From assembly GCF_019320115.1 (NCBI RefSeq), contig NC_089583.1:78881928-78945927 (forward strand): a stretch of DNA of 64,000 nt. The letters are read 5' to 3'. The stretch is from Miscanthus floridulus. Taxonomy: Eukaryota; Streptophyta; Magnoliopsida; Poales; Poaceae. How positions within the stretch are numbered: position 1 is the first letter of the stretch; every line of letters starts with the position of its first letter. Shown here one piece after another: positions 10,817-23,423 of this stretch. The notes beneath the pieces were generated by a model. The model had not been told where the DNA came from, did not search any database, and was given only the letters and a program-made list of their open reading frames with translations. The position numbers and the translations under genes were made by a program.

Positions 10817-13800
10817 TCAGGTTGTCAGGATGTCCGGCAGCTTCACCGCTTTACTCCCCCTCACCGGCGCCCTCGTGTCCGGGAAGCACCCGTCGGCCGG
10901 CAGGTCAGCCACCTCGCCAAACTCCGACACGGTGATCGGGAACGGGAGCAGGTGCCCCGGCAGGTCCTCCACCCTGTCCTGCGTGTACGAATCCCACAGC
11001 CTCTTCGCCGGTCGCCGCACGGCGCGTACGCACTCCAAGCTCTCTGGCTCCCGGAACAAGGCTTCGTCGTCGGCGTCCTCACTGGCATGGCGACCCATGA
11101 TGAAATGCTCGTGCCACAGCGACATCCTGAACCCGTGCACCTGCCCTCGCGCCCGCCCGCACGGCCCGTTCAGGTGCGCCGGTTGGTAGCTCCCCTGCGC
11201 GATCTCGCTGTCCCGGTTGCCGGCCAGCGACCGCTCGTTCAGGTTCGCCGAGCCGACCATGACATACTCGTCGTCCACTGCGCGTAATAGTGTGTCACCA
11301 ACGAGACAGTGAGATGAGGCTGCGAGGACCGATGTCCATGGTGACAACGCAGGGGACGTTGTAGAGAGCGCGTACCGATCATGAGCTTGGCGTGCACGTA
11401 GATGGGGCCGCGGCGGTTCACCTGCGCGCGCCAGTAGTCCGTGTCCTCCTCCGGCGTCTCCGGCGGCGAGTACTCGCCGGGGAGCGGCTCCTCCCGGTTG
11501 CCGAGGCAGAAGAAATTGAGGTAGTCGCAGGGGTGCGCCTGGCCGCGCAACCCGGCGTCGTCGATGGCCTTGGCGACGATGCCGTACATCATTTCCACGG
11601 TGCGCCTGTTCCAGAGCAGGATGGCCTGCACGGCCTCACCCGCCGGCACGCCCTCGGGCCACATCGGCGTCACGACGTACACTGCGAACCGCTCGCCGCG
11701 CCGGATCTTGGCGGCGACCTTGAGCGCGATCTCGACGGGCACCAGGTTCAGGCACCCGGCATCCCTGTCCTCCGCCCACGACGCGCACCCGCCGAGGAAG
11801 TACTGGTTCTCGATGTAGATGAACCGCCGCGCGCGCCGGACGGCCTCGACGTAGCCGATCTGTATGCTCCGGTCCACCGTGACGTCCTTGCCGCTCGTCA
11901 GCCCCATCGCGGCGGCCTCGGCCGGGTCGGAGGGGAACCCCACGACCGACGCGTCGTCGATGGACCGGAACACCTGCACGTTCCACGGGTCGTTGCTGAT
12001 GGGGTCGGGGAACGTCGCCGGGCTCAGATCGAGCAGGCAGCCGCGCATGTTCTCCGGCGCCTGCTTCCTCCACCGCTGCTCGAAGTTGGCGAGCACGTCC
12101 CACGCCGCGGGACCTTCCAGTCTGCAGTGCACGTCGTGCCACGGCTCCCGCGGGCCGCCGCGCTGCAGGGAGGCGTGCTTGTAGTTGTTCTGCATGAAGT
12201 CATGGACGTACGTCGTGTTGAGGTCCCTGAACAGCGTGTGGTTCTCGTCGTCGTACCTGGTCGAGCACCTCGCATCGTTAGCTCAGCTACGGGCTCTGTT
12301 GTAGCAGCCAGAGCAACTGCATCAGTACCTGCCGTCGCAGAGGTCTATGCCGCCGATGAAGCTGACGACGTGGCGTTCGTCGGCGCCCGGCGTGGCTGCG
12401 TCGAGCGTGACAGTCTTCTGGTGGTGCGTGAACTCGGTGCTGGTCTCGACTTGCTGCACCATGGTCAGCGACGCGTCGGCGTTGCGCGGGCAGAGGAAGC
12501 ACCTCACGTTGGTGCCCTCGAAGAACCTCCGGGTCTCCTCGTCGTGCGTCTTCATCAGGCCGGAGTTGCCGAGGAACGACACGGACGTGTTGTCCTGCCA
12601 CGGCATCACCAGCACGGCCACCCCTTCGTCGGCCTTCCGCTTCAGCAGCTCGCCCAGCGTGACGCCCTCGGCGCCGGGGACCACCGCCCGACGGCCCGCG
12701 TCGCGCACCAGCGTGATCTCCGTGTTCACCGACCACCCCACGATGTACACGAACCGCCGCGAGTCGCGGATGGCGGCGAACAGGTCCTCCCACAGCCGCG
12801 CCGCCCGGTACGCCAGCCCGCCATCGAGGCGGACCCCCGGGTCGAACGCGTCGGACAGGTGCGCGTTCTGGTACAGCGTGACGCTGCAGTTGGTCCGCTC
12901 CGGGAAAAACGCGGGCTTGACGCCCGCGAACTCGGGGAGGCGGACGCCGGCGCCCCAGAACGGGTCACGCTCCACGTCGAAGAAGTGCAGGCGGACGCGG
13001 AGGCTCGGCGTGTGCGTCTCATGGGCGTGCTCGCCTCCGCGGAGGTCGAGCCAGCACTCCAGCGGCTGTCCGGAGGCGACGCGCGCGGCGGGCACGGACC
13101 CGGCGCCGAGGACGCCCGCGCCGATGAGGTGCTGGTTCTTGACCGTGAAGGTGACCGCCGCGGCGGGGTAGGCGCAGTGCAGGCGGAACGACTGGTTCCA
13201 GGCCGGGCTGGTGGGGTGGAACTCCACCTCCCGGGTGCGCGCCACCCGCGCCGCGCCGACGTCGACGTCGATGTAGAGCCGGCTGTGCTGGAGGCAGTGC
13301 ACGCCTAGCGAGTCCTGAATCTTCTCCGTGGCCTGTCCGTCAACAGAGCACGTGCCGCCATTAGTCACTGTGCACAAGATCCTCACAAGGTTTCCAGTTT
13401 GCTCTGTTTTGTCTCAAAAGTCTGTTGTTCCTTTTCGATGTCATTGGATTATGTACTTCTATAAAAATTCATTCAATTTTTTTGTTCTTTCGTTTTTAAC
13501 CACATCTGCAAAGTAAGCAATCCACTATTCAGACCAGTCGTTGCAGTGGCTGTCGTGAGGATTTGTTAATTCAAGCGACGGTGCAAAATGCGTTTCACGT
13601 TTCGTCAGTCTAACGGAAAATCCAACAGTCAGTGGCAGTAGGTGACCACGAACTGCGAAAAGGGAAAACATCCTTGACGGCCAATCCATTAGGTCGCAAG
13701 CAAACCATGAGCCCAAAGCAAAGCACAGCTCACTACAGAGAGAAGCCAGGCTGCAGCTATTCATTGCAGAGCAGAGCAGAAACGAACAGAGGCGTGCCTG

Positions 13801-13945
13801 TCTTTACCTCCATGATCCGGCCGTGGATGGCGTTGTGGAGGTGCTCGGCCTCGAACACTGTCGCTTCCAGGACGCCGTGGAGGTAGACGACCTCATCGGC
13901 GTCGGCGATGGCGGCGGTGGCGTCTCCCTCTAGCTGAGAGCCCAT
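10817..13945 (-). CDS. Phospholipase D, alpha class (C2-PLD), four coding exons
   Basis: Coding exons are 13945-13808, 13332-12329, 12256-11376 and 11277-10817 (2484 nt, 827 residues). All introns are GT-AG and phases fit (0, 2, 1). The enzyme hydrolyses phosphatidylcholine and similar lipids to phosphatidic acid at membranes, with calcium binding through the N-terminal C2 domain. The sequence shows a C2-like start (YLHGVLEATVFEAEHLHNAI), the first HKD motif HQKTVTLD at about residues 350-357, IYIENQYF in the middle, and the second motif HAKLMIVD at residues 669-676 followed by GSANLNERS. It ends LPDILTT, as plant alpha-type enzymes do. Length is close to the family's ~810; the short acidic extension before the C2 domain (MGSQLEGDATAAIADADE) accounts for the excess. 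No stop or frameshift is seen, so it is probably functional. The exact isoform is not assignable by eye. Confidence 0.93.
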
Positions 13946-13999
13946 GATGCCTGGCGTGCTCGGCCCGTTGCCGCCTTCTCTTCCCGCGCGTGGCTGAGC

Positions 14000-14006
14000 T
14001 TTTATA
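14000..14006 (-). promoter_or_regulatory. TATA box of the phospholipase D gene
   Basis: The minus strand reads GGCTATAAAAGC about 55 bp before the start codon at 13945, implying a short 5' untranslated region of roughly 25-30 bases. Confidence 0.65.
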
Positions 14007-14631
14007 GCCGACTTGGTAAAGCATCAAAGGGAAGAAAGAAGCCACGTATATTGGCGCCCGATGTAGCCCCTTTCAACCATCAGTACCATGTGTTTATGCT
14101 TTTCCAGCAAAGCCAACGCCAAATTTCCCACTAGATCGATAGATTCCATGGAGCTTTGCTAGTCATCAGCGAAACACAAGGCGATGCAGCATGTTAGAAA
14201 AGGCACTGCAGCATGGGAGAGAGGGACGTCTTCCCTAAATTCGTAAGCAACGGTGCCGGCACAAAAGTACAAGTTTAAATGTTGAAATCATCCATGAAAC
14301 CAAGAGAAAAGGATTTAGCATTTAGTTTGGTTTGAATTGGGAATTTGAATCTGAACTCAACTAACCTAAACCATGGAACGGTTCTCAGTAGTCTCTCTTG
14401 AATGGTGACGGCCTGATAGAGGCTTCAAGGTACCTTCATCCATCAAGACTGAAATCATAATACCATGATACAGACACTTCTGAGTGTTTTTATACTGGTT
14501 TCATTGTATGAGTGACATAAGGTGCATCTCATATATGTGAATGTATCCGTGCATGTATCGCACATGGTGTGCGCGCACTTGTCATTTTTATATAAAAGGA
14601 TATTAGGGCCTTTTGGTATAATTCTACTCTC
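14007..14631. other. Upstream region of the phospholipase D gene
   Basis: This contains the presumptive promoter and AT-rich intergenic sequence. I see no further gene or clear element. Confidence 0.4.
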
Positions 14632-15483
14632 TTAGAGTATCTCATGTAGCTCACCAATAATCCATTTTCAATAGGGAGGTATTAGTGATCAATAATGCTA
14701 CTTTTTTAGATTATTGAGAGAGTCGCTACAGCAGATCACCAATACATACACGAACTTTAATATACACTTTGACATATGGGAATCGAATGTTAGTTGCTTC
14801 TCCCCACCTCCCCATTTATTTCTATCCCTCACCTCTCCCTCTCGGTCATGGTGGATGGCGGCAGCAAGGTCAACCGATTCGGCTCATACTGTTGATGATT
14901 CTCAACGCGAGTGCCACAGATGGCTAGTTGGGATCCCCAAGCAGTCATGGCGGCAAGAAGTTTCACGACGGGGGTTTGTGTTGGGTGAGACGTTTGTTTG
15001 GCGCATGCTCGTAGCGGCGGCGGCGCTGCTATCACGTGTGGATCTGGCGACTCGAGGAGAGGACAAGCAGCCTGTTCGGTTGGCTGGTTCGTATCGTTGC
15101 TGGTTCGTGAAGAAGTACTGCTGACTGGTTTGTATGAGAGAAAAATACTGTTCCGGTTAAAAATTTATGATCGTTTACGATAAGCCACAGCCAAACAAAC
15201 AGGCAGAAGGTCGACGAAGAGTGGTGGCCATGCTTGCTGCTAGAGCTACTCACGGAGATCACACGACACGTGGACGCCGTCACACCGATGCCATGGCGCT
15301 GGATCGCGGCAGGATGTGGTGTTGCGCCTGTGCCTGAAAGTGGCATTTGTGCTATTGAGGGGAGATGCAACTCCCCTTTATTTGAGGTAGAGGTATTGGT
15401 GGTCACCAACAAAAAGAAAGAGCTATTCAGGGGAATTTTATAGGGATGATAGGTGGTATTAGGAGCTATTGAGGATGCTCTTA
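14632..15483. mobile_element. Non-autonomous DNA element with GAGCATCT-type ends
   Basis: The left end TTAGAGTATCTCATGTAGCTC and the right end GAGCTATTGAGGATGCTCTTA are inverted repeats of one another with a few mismatches. The interior holds a GC-richer non-coding core and a nested MITE (15070-15203). The target duplication is unclear. A shorter relative lies at about 16880-17100. Confidence 0.5.
15070..15203. mobile_element. Short hAT-like MITE (CCTGTTCG family)
   Basis: It has terminal inverted repeats GCCTGTTCGGTTGGCTG and CAGCCAAACAAACAGGC, with the interior motif GTGAGAGAAAAATACTGTT (partly decayed) typical of this abundant grass family. It is nested in the element at 14632-15483. Confidence 0.65.
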
Positions 15484-16840
15484 TTTTCTTATGGAGTGAT
15501 TCTGTTTGGGAAGCAAGATTAGGAGCCGGTGGGAATTGATTCAAGAGTTGGTGGAAATTGAATGGGAGTGGAGCTTTTTAGCTCTTAGCTCGTAGTGTAA
15601 ATGGAGAAGTGTTCTTATCAGATTATTATTAGAATCTAGCTGTGTTTCAACTGTTTGACTGTCTATGAGCGATATTTTCATGGAGAACCTAGAACTGGAA
15701 GCACTATAAACGGCCCCTAATGGTCGTAATCGATTTTAGATGGTGAAGCAACATCAGTAAGATTCAATTGGAGCAATTATGATGAACGCAGTAGTGATCC
15801 AAGCAGAAACATAGGGCACATTGTCTTGTGTTGGATGCATTATGCAGACAACCCCCACTCCTGGTCCTAGGTGGCTAGGTTCGATTGCAACCACCACTGC
15901 GTATAGTGCCTTGAAAGAAGGAGCCAAGTTCTTGGCAGAACTGGTGATCCCTGTGAACACAAACTGGTGATCGCTTACAAACAAGATTTTAGTTTGTGTG
16001 TATTCGGAAAAAAATTGCAGTGATTTGATCTTTTTTTGCGTTTAATTTGCAGGCCCAACAGAAAAAAAAAAACCATGTCACCTCATGGAGCTTGAAGGCA
16101 TAAATTGTCTATAAGTTGACATTATATTTTGTGCTCATGATCACAAGGCGTGCATTTCGATCGTGCTTGTCAAATTCATGTTTCCTACTAATACTGCACC
16201 ACACCTAGAGGATATCCAAATCAACCCATCCAAATGAAATAGTTGGGCACGTGCCATTTTGCCTGTACACAACAGTGGAACCCACAATCCTCCAATGATC
16301 CTGATGCAATGTGGTCTACTCCACTCCATCTTGGTAGAGATATAACCTTCATCGAAGCCATTTCTTTTATGCTTTGTTTTTTTTTTCCTGATGCTGCATA
16401 TTTAACCGTTTCACATTGCAGCTTTGAAGATAGGCCACAACTTAAATTTGGAGACTTCCATTTTTTTAGGCAAACAGGAGGGGTGAAGTCAAGACTGGTG
16501 GAAGATGATACGTTGGTTTCCTTCTCTTTTTTTTTTTTTGATAGCCTCTTATCTGAGTACAGCTGTAGCATCTGTTCATGCACAGATACACACACCCACG
16601 CTACGCACGCACACCACCACACACACCACTTGTGCACTACTAGATCTACAACTACACACAGATAACAACCGCGCCCTTCTTGGGATCACCGAGACCATCC
16701 GATACATTGGTTTCCTCTCTATGTGGCAAAACTCGTCAAGGACGTTTTCTTGGCTTGTTGGTGGCAGCGTCCAGTGTTATCAGACTATAAGTTAGCTGCT
16801 TTGCCTCTTGATCTACTTGTGAATTTTTGCTTGTACCCTA
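15484..16840. other. Intergenic sequence with a possible retroposon 3' end
   Basis: No gene is recognised. At 16530-16640 a T-run is followed by a CACA-rich tract; read on the minus strand this is a GT-rich stretch ending in poly(A), as at the 3' end of a SINE or LINE. The 5' head is not identifiable. Confidence 0.3.
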
Positions 16841-17215
16841 CTCCCTCCGTTTAAAATTAGAAGGTGTTTTGGTTTTCTCAGAGCATCTCTACTAAATTTC
16901 TTATATTGCATCTCCTATAAGTTGCTCTAAGAGAGAACACTAAAATTAATTTAGGATATAGGAGAGTACTGCTACAATAGATTACCTAAGACTTGTCTCC
17001 TGTATTTCTTTAGGAATATGGGAGATGGGTTGTCTCCTTTACTTAGGAAGATGATTAAAAATTATAGGAATAGGAGATAAGACAGTATAGGAGATTGATA
17101 ATCCTAAAACATTGTTTTTTAATATATATCTAGACATGGTATATATTTAAACACATAAAAGAAGTTATGTATCTAAAAAAAAGCCTAAATATTTTATAAT
17201 TTAGAATTGAGAGAG
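16841..17215. mobile_element. Stowaway MITE with a second element inserted
   Basis: It begins CTCCCTCCGTTTAAAATTAG and ends AATTTAGAATTGAGAGAG, with TA at both flanks (16839-16840, 17216-17217), the Stowaway signature. The inner part from about 16880 to 17100 starts GAGCATCTCTAC, ends near GGAGATTGATAATCC, and interrupts the usual Stowaway interior. Confidence 0.65.
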
Positions 17216-17217
17216 TA

Positions 17218-18855
17218 CTTGTTGTCAACCGTCAAGTGTTCAGGTTTCGAGCCCTGTTTTTCCTTATGCCTTAAAAAATCAGGCAACTATATATTTTCAT
17301 TTCTTCGTCTAATAAAACTTTCACGGAATATTTTCCCACCCTTTCATAAGTGGCCTAACATTTTTGGAAGGCATGAAATGAGTTTAACTTAAGAACGAAT
17401 TTTATTTTTCCATACGTGCAAACAAATTGGGTGGGAAACATATTTTTCTTTCATGCACATATAGAAGAAATAAACTTCATACGGTGATACCTTAAAGAAG
17501 AAAAGAGCTTGGTCGGCTTTTATTGATTCTCTGACGTCACAGATCATGGAAGGAGCAGAGTCCCGTCTCCAAAGACAACATACTTCATACGTAGCAAAAC
17601 AACTTCCCCACTCAGACAACACACCAAATGAATGAACATGCTTACCATTACAAGTCTGAGACTGCACTCAACAGATTATCCACTTATGTACCGAACACAT
17701 CTATAACAGCAAAAATTAAAACGCCAAGCATCCAAAGCACAAACTTACGATAAAACTTACGACAAATCGACAACAAACTTCACATCATCATAGATGCTGA
17801 CCTTTTCCACTCTTTTTATGGTGGTTGGGGATGCCTCTTGGTGCCTCTCAGTGCCTACGCAAAATTTTCATTTTAGTTAATTTTATTTGTTTAAGGATAA
17901 TATGGTCATTGCACAACCCTCCGATGCCCCCGCCCACCCTCAAACCCAACGCCGAAGCAATCAGCCCCCAAACCCAACACACCTCATCCTTGCTTGTCGT
18001 GGCGGCCACCCTGCCCTCTCCCTCGCACGCCGCCGCTGCCACCGGCGCAACTATCGCCATGAGCGGGAGGCCATGAATCGAACAAAGAATAGAGAGAGAG
18101 AGTGGCCGGGGTTGGTGTGGTTGGACTCAGAGAAATATCTACGAAACTACTACTTCAATCATCCACCCCAATTGTACTACTCAAAACATTATTCTTCTAT
18201 CGTAGAGTTACCATTTTACCCTTAATTACTTAAAAATATTTCAAAAAATAATTAGAAAGATAATTTTTTGGGTGTTGATCCCACAAATTTAATTAGTAGG
18301 CATATGGTGCCTATGGTGCCACCATTTAGTAGGCATCTGGTGCCTTCCCTCTTGGTGCCTCACTTTCTAGCTATCGGATCGCTCCTCGTGAGCCATCCAA
18401 TTTCTCCCCAACCATAGTAAAAATTATCTAAGAATAGATGCATCCTAATAAAATAGAACAACTTTCGAATGCTCCAATATAACTGAAAACCTTTTTATAT
18501 GTGCATGAAAGAAAAAAAAAGAAAGGTACGAAGTGAGTTTAGCTTAAGTGTGTAGCATGGCTGTACGCTTCCATGTCCTTTTGAGATATCTTTTGCTTAA
18601 ATCTGGGTGGACTATTGTTACTGGGCCTTACTATGGTACTTTAATTATCTACTAGAGTTAATAGCTAGAGGAAATATGAGCAATTGATTTTTTTACAATT
18701 TATAAAATAATTAGATAAATAAAATATTTCTACCCCTTGATCATCAATTTTTATAAAGAGCTACATTAAAGGATTTATGGGAAGGATGACACCAATTACA
18801 TATGTGACCATGAATATTTGCATTTTTTATAGACATCACCTATATATAATACCAC
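17218..18855. other. Intergenic sequence
   Basis: AT-rich, no gene recognised. A block at about 17825-18355 is bordered by repeated GGTGCC and GCCTAC motifs in loose inverted arrangement and may be an old non-autonomous transposon, but I cannot define its ends. Confidence 0.3.
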
Positions 18856-19190
18856 TTTTTTTATTCCTCGGATCTAGGAGTACATGTTGTAGTATCTGAA
18901 CATACAACCAAACACATGCCGCACACACAACACACACAACTAGGATGTACGCTAGACCTAGAACCTATACTACCCACAACACACGCCTACACAAGACATT
19001 CACGAAGACACGAGCTTCACTAGCGACGGGCGCGTTACCTCCCCTCGTGATCCACAGACGCCTAAGAATATCTGCAGAGAAATTTGGGGGGAAAACGCCC
19101 AGGTGAGACACCAGCGTCAGTCCAAGACTCGAACGCTGGCGGGCAAGAAGCCAGCCACCAGCCCTTGCCACCTGCGCTAATGCTTGTAGC
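18856..19190 (-). mobile_element. tRNA-derived SINE
   Basis: On the minus strand an A-box-like TAGCGCAGGTGG (19179-19168) is followed about 33 bp later by a B-box-like GTTCGAGTCTTGG (19134-19122), the internal RNA polymerase III promoter of a tRNA-derived head. The body continues to an A-run at 18862-18856 (T-run on the plus strand). This layout matches grass SINE families. The target duplication is not clear. Confidence 0.6.
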
Positions 19191-19309
19191 TAAGGAAAGC
19201 CACTTAAATTTGGGAGATGACTTAAAGTTGATGATCACTTGTGGATACCACCCATACAATGATCTAGATATCATTTGTGAAAGCACATAGGTCTAGATAC
19301 CAATCGACA

Positions 19310-19324
19310 TGTGTGGATACCAAT
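19310..19324 (-). other. Diverged primer-binding site next to the split Copia LTR
   Basis: The minus strand after the LTR end CCTTTCA reads ATTGGTATCCACACA, a decayed form of the initiator-Met site. It implies that a small piece of the element's internal region once continued leftward. Confidence 0.4.
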
Positions 19325-20398
19325 TGAAAGGATATTTGTATTGTTGTCTTATTGAATTCTTGTTTCCATGAGCTTCCTTCTCATTTGCTTGAACTAGTCG
19401 ATTTGCTTGATCCCTCTTCAAGCTTCTTCAGACACATGATTGGTTATCTTGTTGATGTTGAGGCTTTATTTGACATTCGTATAGCAAATCAACTTGATCA
19501 AACACTTAGGTTTACTAAGTCATGAACAATTCATATACTATCACTAGATCATAAAATCATAGAAGCAATAGCGGTAGAACATGAACTTAAACTTTTTCAT
19601 TTGTCATGCATGTCCTTAACACAAATTATGTAAATTTTTCATTTGGTCATCAGAGTAACCCCAACGACTATAAAACGGTCCCTAAGACATGTCAATAACC
19701 AGCCATTGACGCGCCCAAAGCTCCAATGCACCTTCTCTGGTGGTCACCAGAGAAATTTGGTGACCCCTAGGACTCTCTATAGAAACACTCAACCAGGCCT
19801 ACTCTCTTTGGTGTCTCCTTAGGGAAACCATAGAAGAATTCTGGTGGTCCCTGAGACCTTATGTAGAAGGTTTTCGCCACCTCTAGATTCCTCCAGTGTC
19901 TAGCACCGGACCTATCTAGTGCTCCTCTAGAACATGTCAGACAGGGAACAATACACCCTAACTTCTAGTGCTCACCCTCCTAAGAGCACTAGAGTTATCC
20001 AGTGCCTTTACACCAGAAACTCTCAGTTCAGCAGCATAGAGCCTAATATCCGGTGCTAACCCCCATAGGGGCACTGGCTTATCTGATGGGCATAGAAAAT
20101 GCTCACCATGACCTCTCTCAAAACGTTTTTCAAGTGGCTAACTCCTAAATGGTGTCCCGCAAGACCACCAATACCTTTAACACTAAGTTAGCATTTTCAA
20201 AACATTTTGCAAAGGTTTTCTCTTGCTTTCTTTCTACACCACTCGATCTAAATACACTCACGAGTTAGATCTCACCTAGTGGCACTAGATAACCAATTAG
20301 CATAGAAGAATGCTCCTCTTGATAGTACGACTATCTATCCTAAGCTGGTCCAAGTGCTTCTCTACTCAACTTTAGGCTGGTGAAATCAAATGCCCTAT

Positions 20399-22838
20399 TG
20401 AAAGGTCCTTGTTTGGTTTTGGTAATTGAGTGACAACTTAGGTGGACTAATTATGTTTATGTGAGATACACAGGTGATTAGTCCACAGGTACATGTGTGT
20501 GAGCAACATATGCCATGAAGGTGAAAATGGCTTGGAGATGTTGCAAAGCTCACACATGTGATGATGAAGGAGCTTAAATGCACATGAGACATGACATTGA
20601 GTCATGTGATTAAGGTGGAGAAGATCAAGACAAGACTTGGCTTGATGGACCAATTGCAAGCATGAAGGGCAAGTCAAAGGCTTTGGAGTGATGGACCATG
20701 TGGCGGTGAAGCTTGAGCAAGACTTGGCGCCGATGGATGATGGCAACGGTGAAGAGCAAGTAAAGTCAAGATCGATGAACCAATATGATCACGTGATGAT
20801 ATGAAGTGGATCATATCATTGTTGATCATGTTGGTGAATGTGTTGCATCGACATTGGAGGAGATGAAATGGAATGCACAAGGCAAAGGTATAACCTAGGG
20901 CATTTCATTTTATCGGTCATAGGTGTGTAGAGAAGTTTATGACTGGGTTTAGGATAGATGGCCGTACTATCAAGAGGGGCAAACTTGTTTGCATATCGGT
21001 CATCTAGTGCCACTCGAGTGATCTAACTTTGCATCGTCACTAGGATCGAGTGGTGTGGCAAGTTGAGTGGCTAACATCCTTTGGGAAATGATTGTGAAAA
21101 GCTAACACACATACACATGGTGGTGTACACTTGGTGGTCTTGGCACATTTACAAAGGAGATGGAGTTGGAGTTGATGTGGATCAACTTGGTGAAGAAACT
21201 CCACCGGTGGAGTGTCCACCCGTAGAGTGCGGACAGTCCGACGGTGCCACCGACACCCTAGACAGAAAAAAGACCAGGTCTCACAGAGTGGACCGAACAC
21301 TGGTCACGTGGTGACCGGACGCTGGGGTCCTATGTTCGGTCAGTGGTGGCAGACAGCGTGTAGGCGTTGGTCATCGACCAGACGCTGGTGCTGGAAGTGA
21401 CCGGACGCTGGCTGTGTGCGTCTGGTCAAGGTGACGTATGGTGATGCAGGAGCTAGAGTATGGCCGAACGCTGGGCTACGTTCGATCATGTCCGACCGGA
21501 CGCGTCCGGTCGGGGTCGGTACCTTACTATAAATGACCGGACGCTGAGGGTCCAGCGTCCGGTCAGTTGAAGCTACTGCGTCCGGTCAGAAGATGACCGT
21601 TGAGATTGGAAGAATGATGTTGAATGCAGGTGACACGTGGCTGTCATCGAGTGACTGGACGCTGAGGTCCAGCGTCCGGTCAACACGTCCGGAGCGTCCG
21701 GTCGGCCTAATTTTTGCCCAGTGAAGGGGTAACGGCTAGTTTAGCCCTTGGGGCTATAAATAGAAGTGGCCTTCGGCCATGGCTGGGGCTGAGCACCTCG
21801 GGGGACTTTGTGTCCATGCTTGAGAGTGCTTAGGAGCCCTCCATCTCACATATACTTGATAGTGATCATCCGATTGTGTGAGTGAGTGATTCTAGTGCGA
21901 TTATATCATGAGGTTGCATCGAGTGGCACTAGATGATCGAGTTGCAAGCCAGTGGTGCTTGTTACTCTTGGAGGTTGCCACCTCCTAGACGGCTTGGTGG
22001 TGGTCTTCGTGGAAGCCTGCAAGAAGCTTGTGCGGCGCTCTGGAGAAGAGCTTGTGAGGGGCATTGTGCTCGCCCCGTGGGAGCCGCGAAGAGCAACTTT
22101 AGTAAAGCGTGTTATTGAGCTACCCTCACTTCCAGGGTAGGTTCTTGCAGCGCCCGACATGCGGGCTTAGCGGGTGATGCTAATTAGCCACTGAACCACC
22201 AAGTGAGTGGTCGACACAACGGGGACTAGCGTGTTGGCAAATACGTGAACCTCGGGAGAAAAATCATCGTGTCAACATTGTTCTTTCCGTTGGTTTGCAT
22301 CCTCATTACACAAGCTTGCTATTACTTTCATATACATTAAGCTTGTGTTGTTGCTCTTGTAATTACTTAGCTTGTGTAGCTTACTAGTTACCTTCTTGCT
22401 TGTGTAGCATAGAAGTAGCTCCCTTGCATGGCTAATTTGGTTTATGTAACCTTGTTAGTCACACTGCTTAGTTTGTGTAGCTAAGTAATTGCGCTCTCTA
22501 ATTTGGCATTGGTTGCCTTGTTATTGAGCATTGCTAGTGAGCATTAGGTGGCTTTGTGCTTTTGCTTACTAAGCATATGTAGGAGCTCCCTTGTTGCTTA
22601 AAGTACTGGTGGCATAGGTTTGTGTGACCTTGCTTCTAGAATTGGTTAGGAGAGCTCTAGCTAGCCCGACACCTTTGTTGCTAATTAGTATCTTTGAAAG
22701 GTGCTAGTGAATATAGATAGAGGGGTGTAGTCTTGGCTAGACCGATAGTTATAATTTCACACTTGTTTTGGTTAGCCGACGCGATTAATATTAAAAAGGA
22801 CTATTCACCCCCCTCTAGTCGCCATCTCGACCCTTTCA
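20399..22838 (+). repeat. Solo LTR, Sirevirus type, 2440 bp, TSD CCTAT
   Basis: It starts TGAAAGGTCCTTG and ends CGACCCTTTCA, giving inverted ends TGAAAGG/CCTTTCA. CCTAT flanks both sides exactly (20394-20398, 22839-22843), so it is a solo LTR left by recombination between the two LTRs of a former element. The middle has several GACCGGACGCTG and GCGTCCGGTCA palindromes, known for Sirevirus LTRs. Confidence 0.88.
21755..21762 (+). promoter_or_regulatory. TATA box of the solo LTR
   Basis: TATAAATA lies downstream of the palindrome cluster, in the usual position of an LTR promoter. Confidence 0.55.
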
Positions 22839-23423
22839 CCTATAAATATATCGTTGCCTTGCACACTCTAGTCGATCTCCATGTCGGTGATGCCCATGAG
22901 CATACAACCTCCATCTTCATCATCTTCCATATGATGAACAATGCTCATCAACAAGTGTGGCCAACCATGCCACCTTGACCATTGTCCATAGCATGAAGCT
23001 CCTCCATCTTCACTCCATCAAGCCACTTGATATCTTCACATATCTTCACTTAACTTGATCTCCATGACTGATATTGTCCTTTCCATAGCTTCCATACGAC
23101 CTTCAAGTCCTACCTTAGCCTTGTTTGCTCTTCACTGTTGCCTTGGTCTATCGGCGCAAAACCCTCTATTTGCACTTCACTGCCTAGACAGTCCATCGTC
23201 TCTCGAGCCTCTGGCCTGCCCTTCACACTTGCACATGGGCCTTCATAGCCAGGCCCTGCCTTGATCTTCACTATCTTGCCATATGTGACTATGTCATGTC
23301 CCATATATTCAGTATGTCCCTTCTCTTGATCACCACTTGATCAAGCCATCTTCACTAGTTGAGCACTTGTATCACTTACAAACATGTCATATCCCCTCTT
23401 GCAAAGACCTATTCATATCACAT

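Noticed and set aside
11392..13308. Plus-strand open frame of 638 codons across the phospholipase gene
   Set aside because: It is the antisense shadow of GC-rich exons. The minus strand encodes a canonical phospholipase D with splice sites and both HKD motifs.
19120..19180. Possible genuine tRNA gene on the minus strand
   Set aside because: A and B boxes are present, but the sequence does not fold into a convincing cloverleaf by eye and is followed by a SINE-like body and A-run.
23055..23304. Open frames on both strands between the two nested insertions
   Set aside because: They fall within the split Copia LTR and have no domain.
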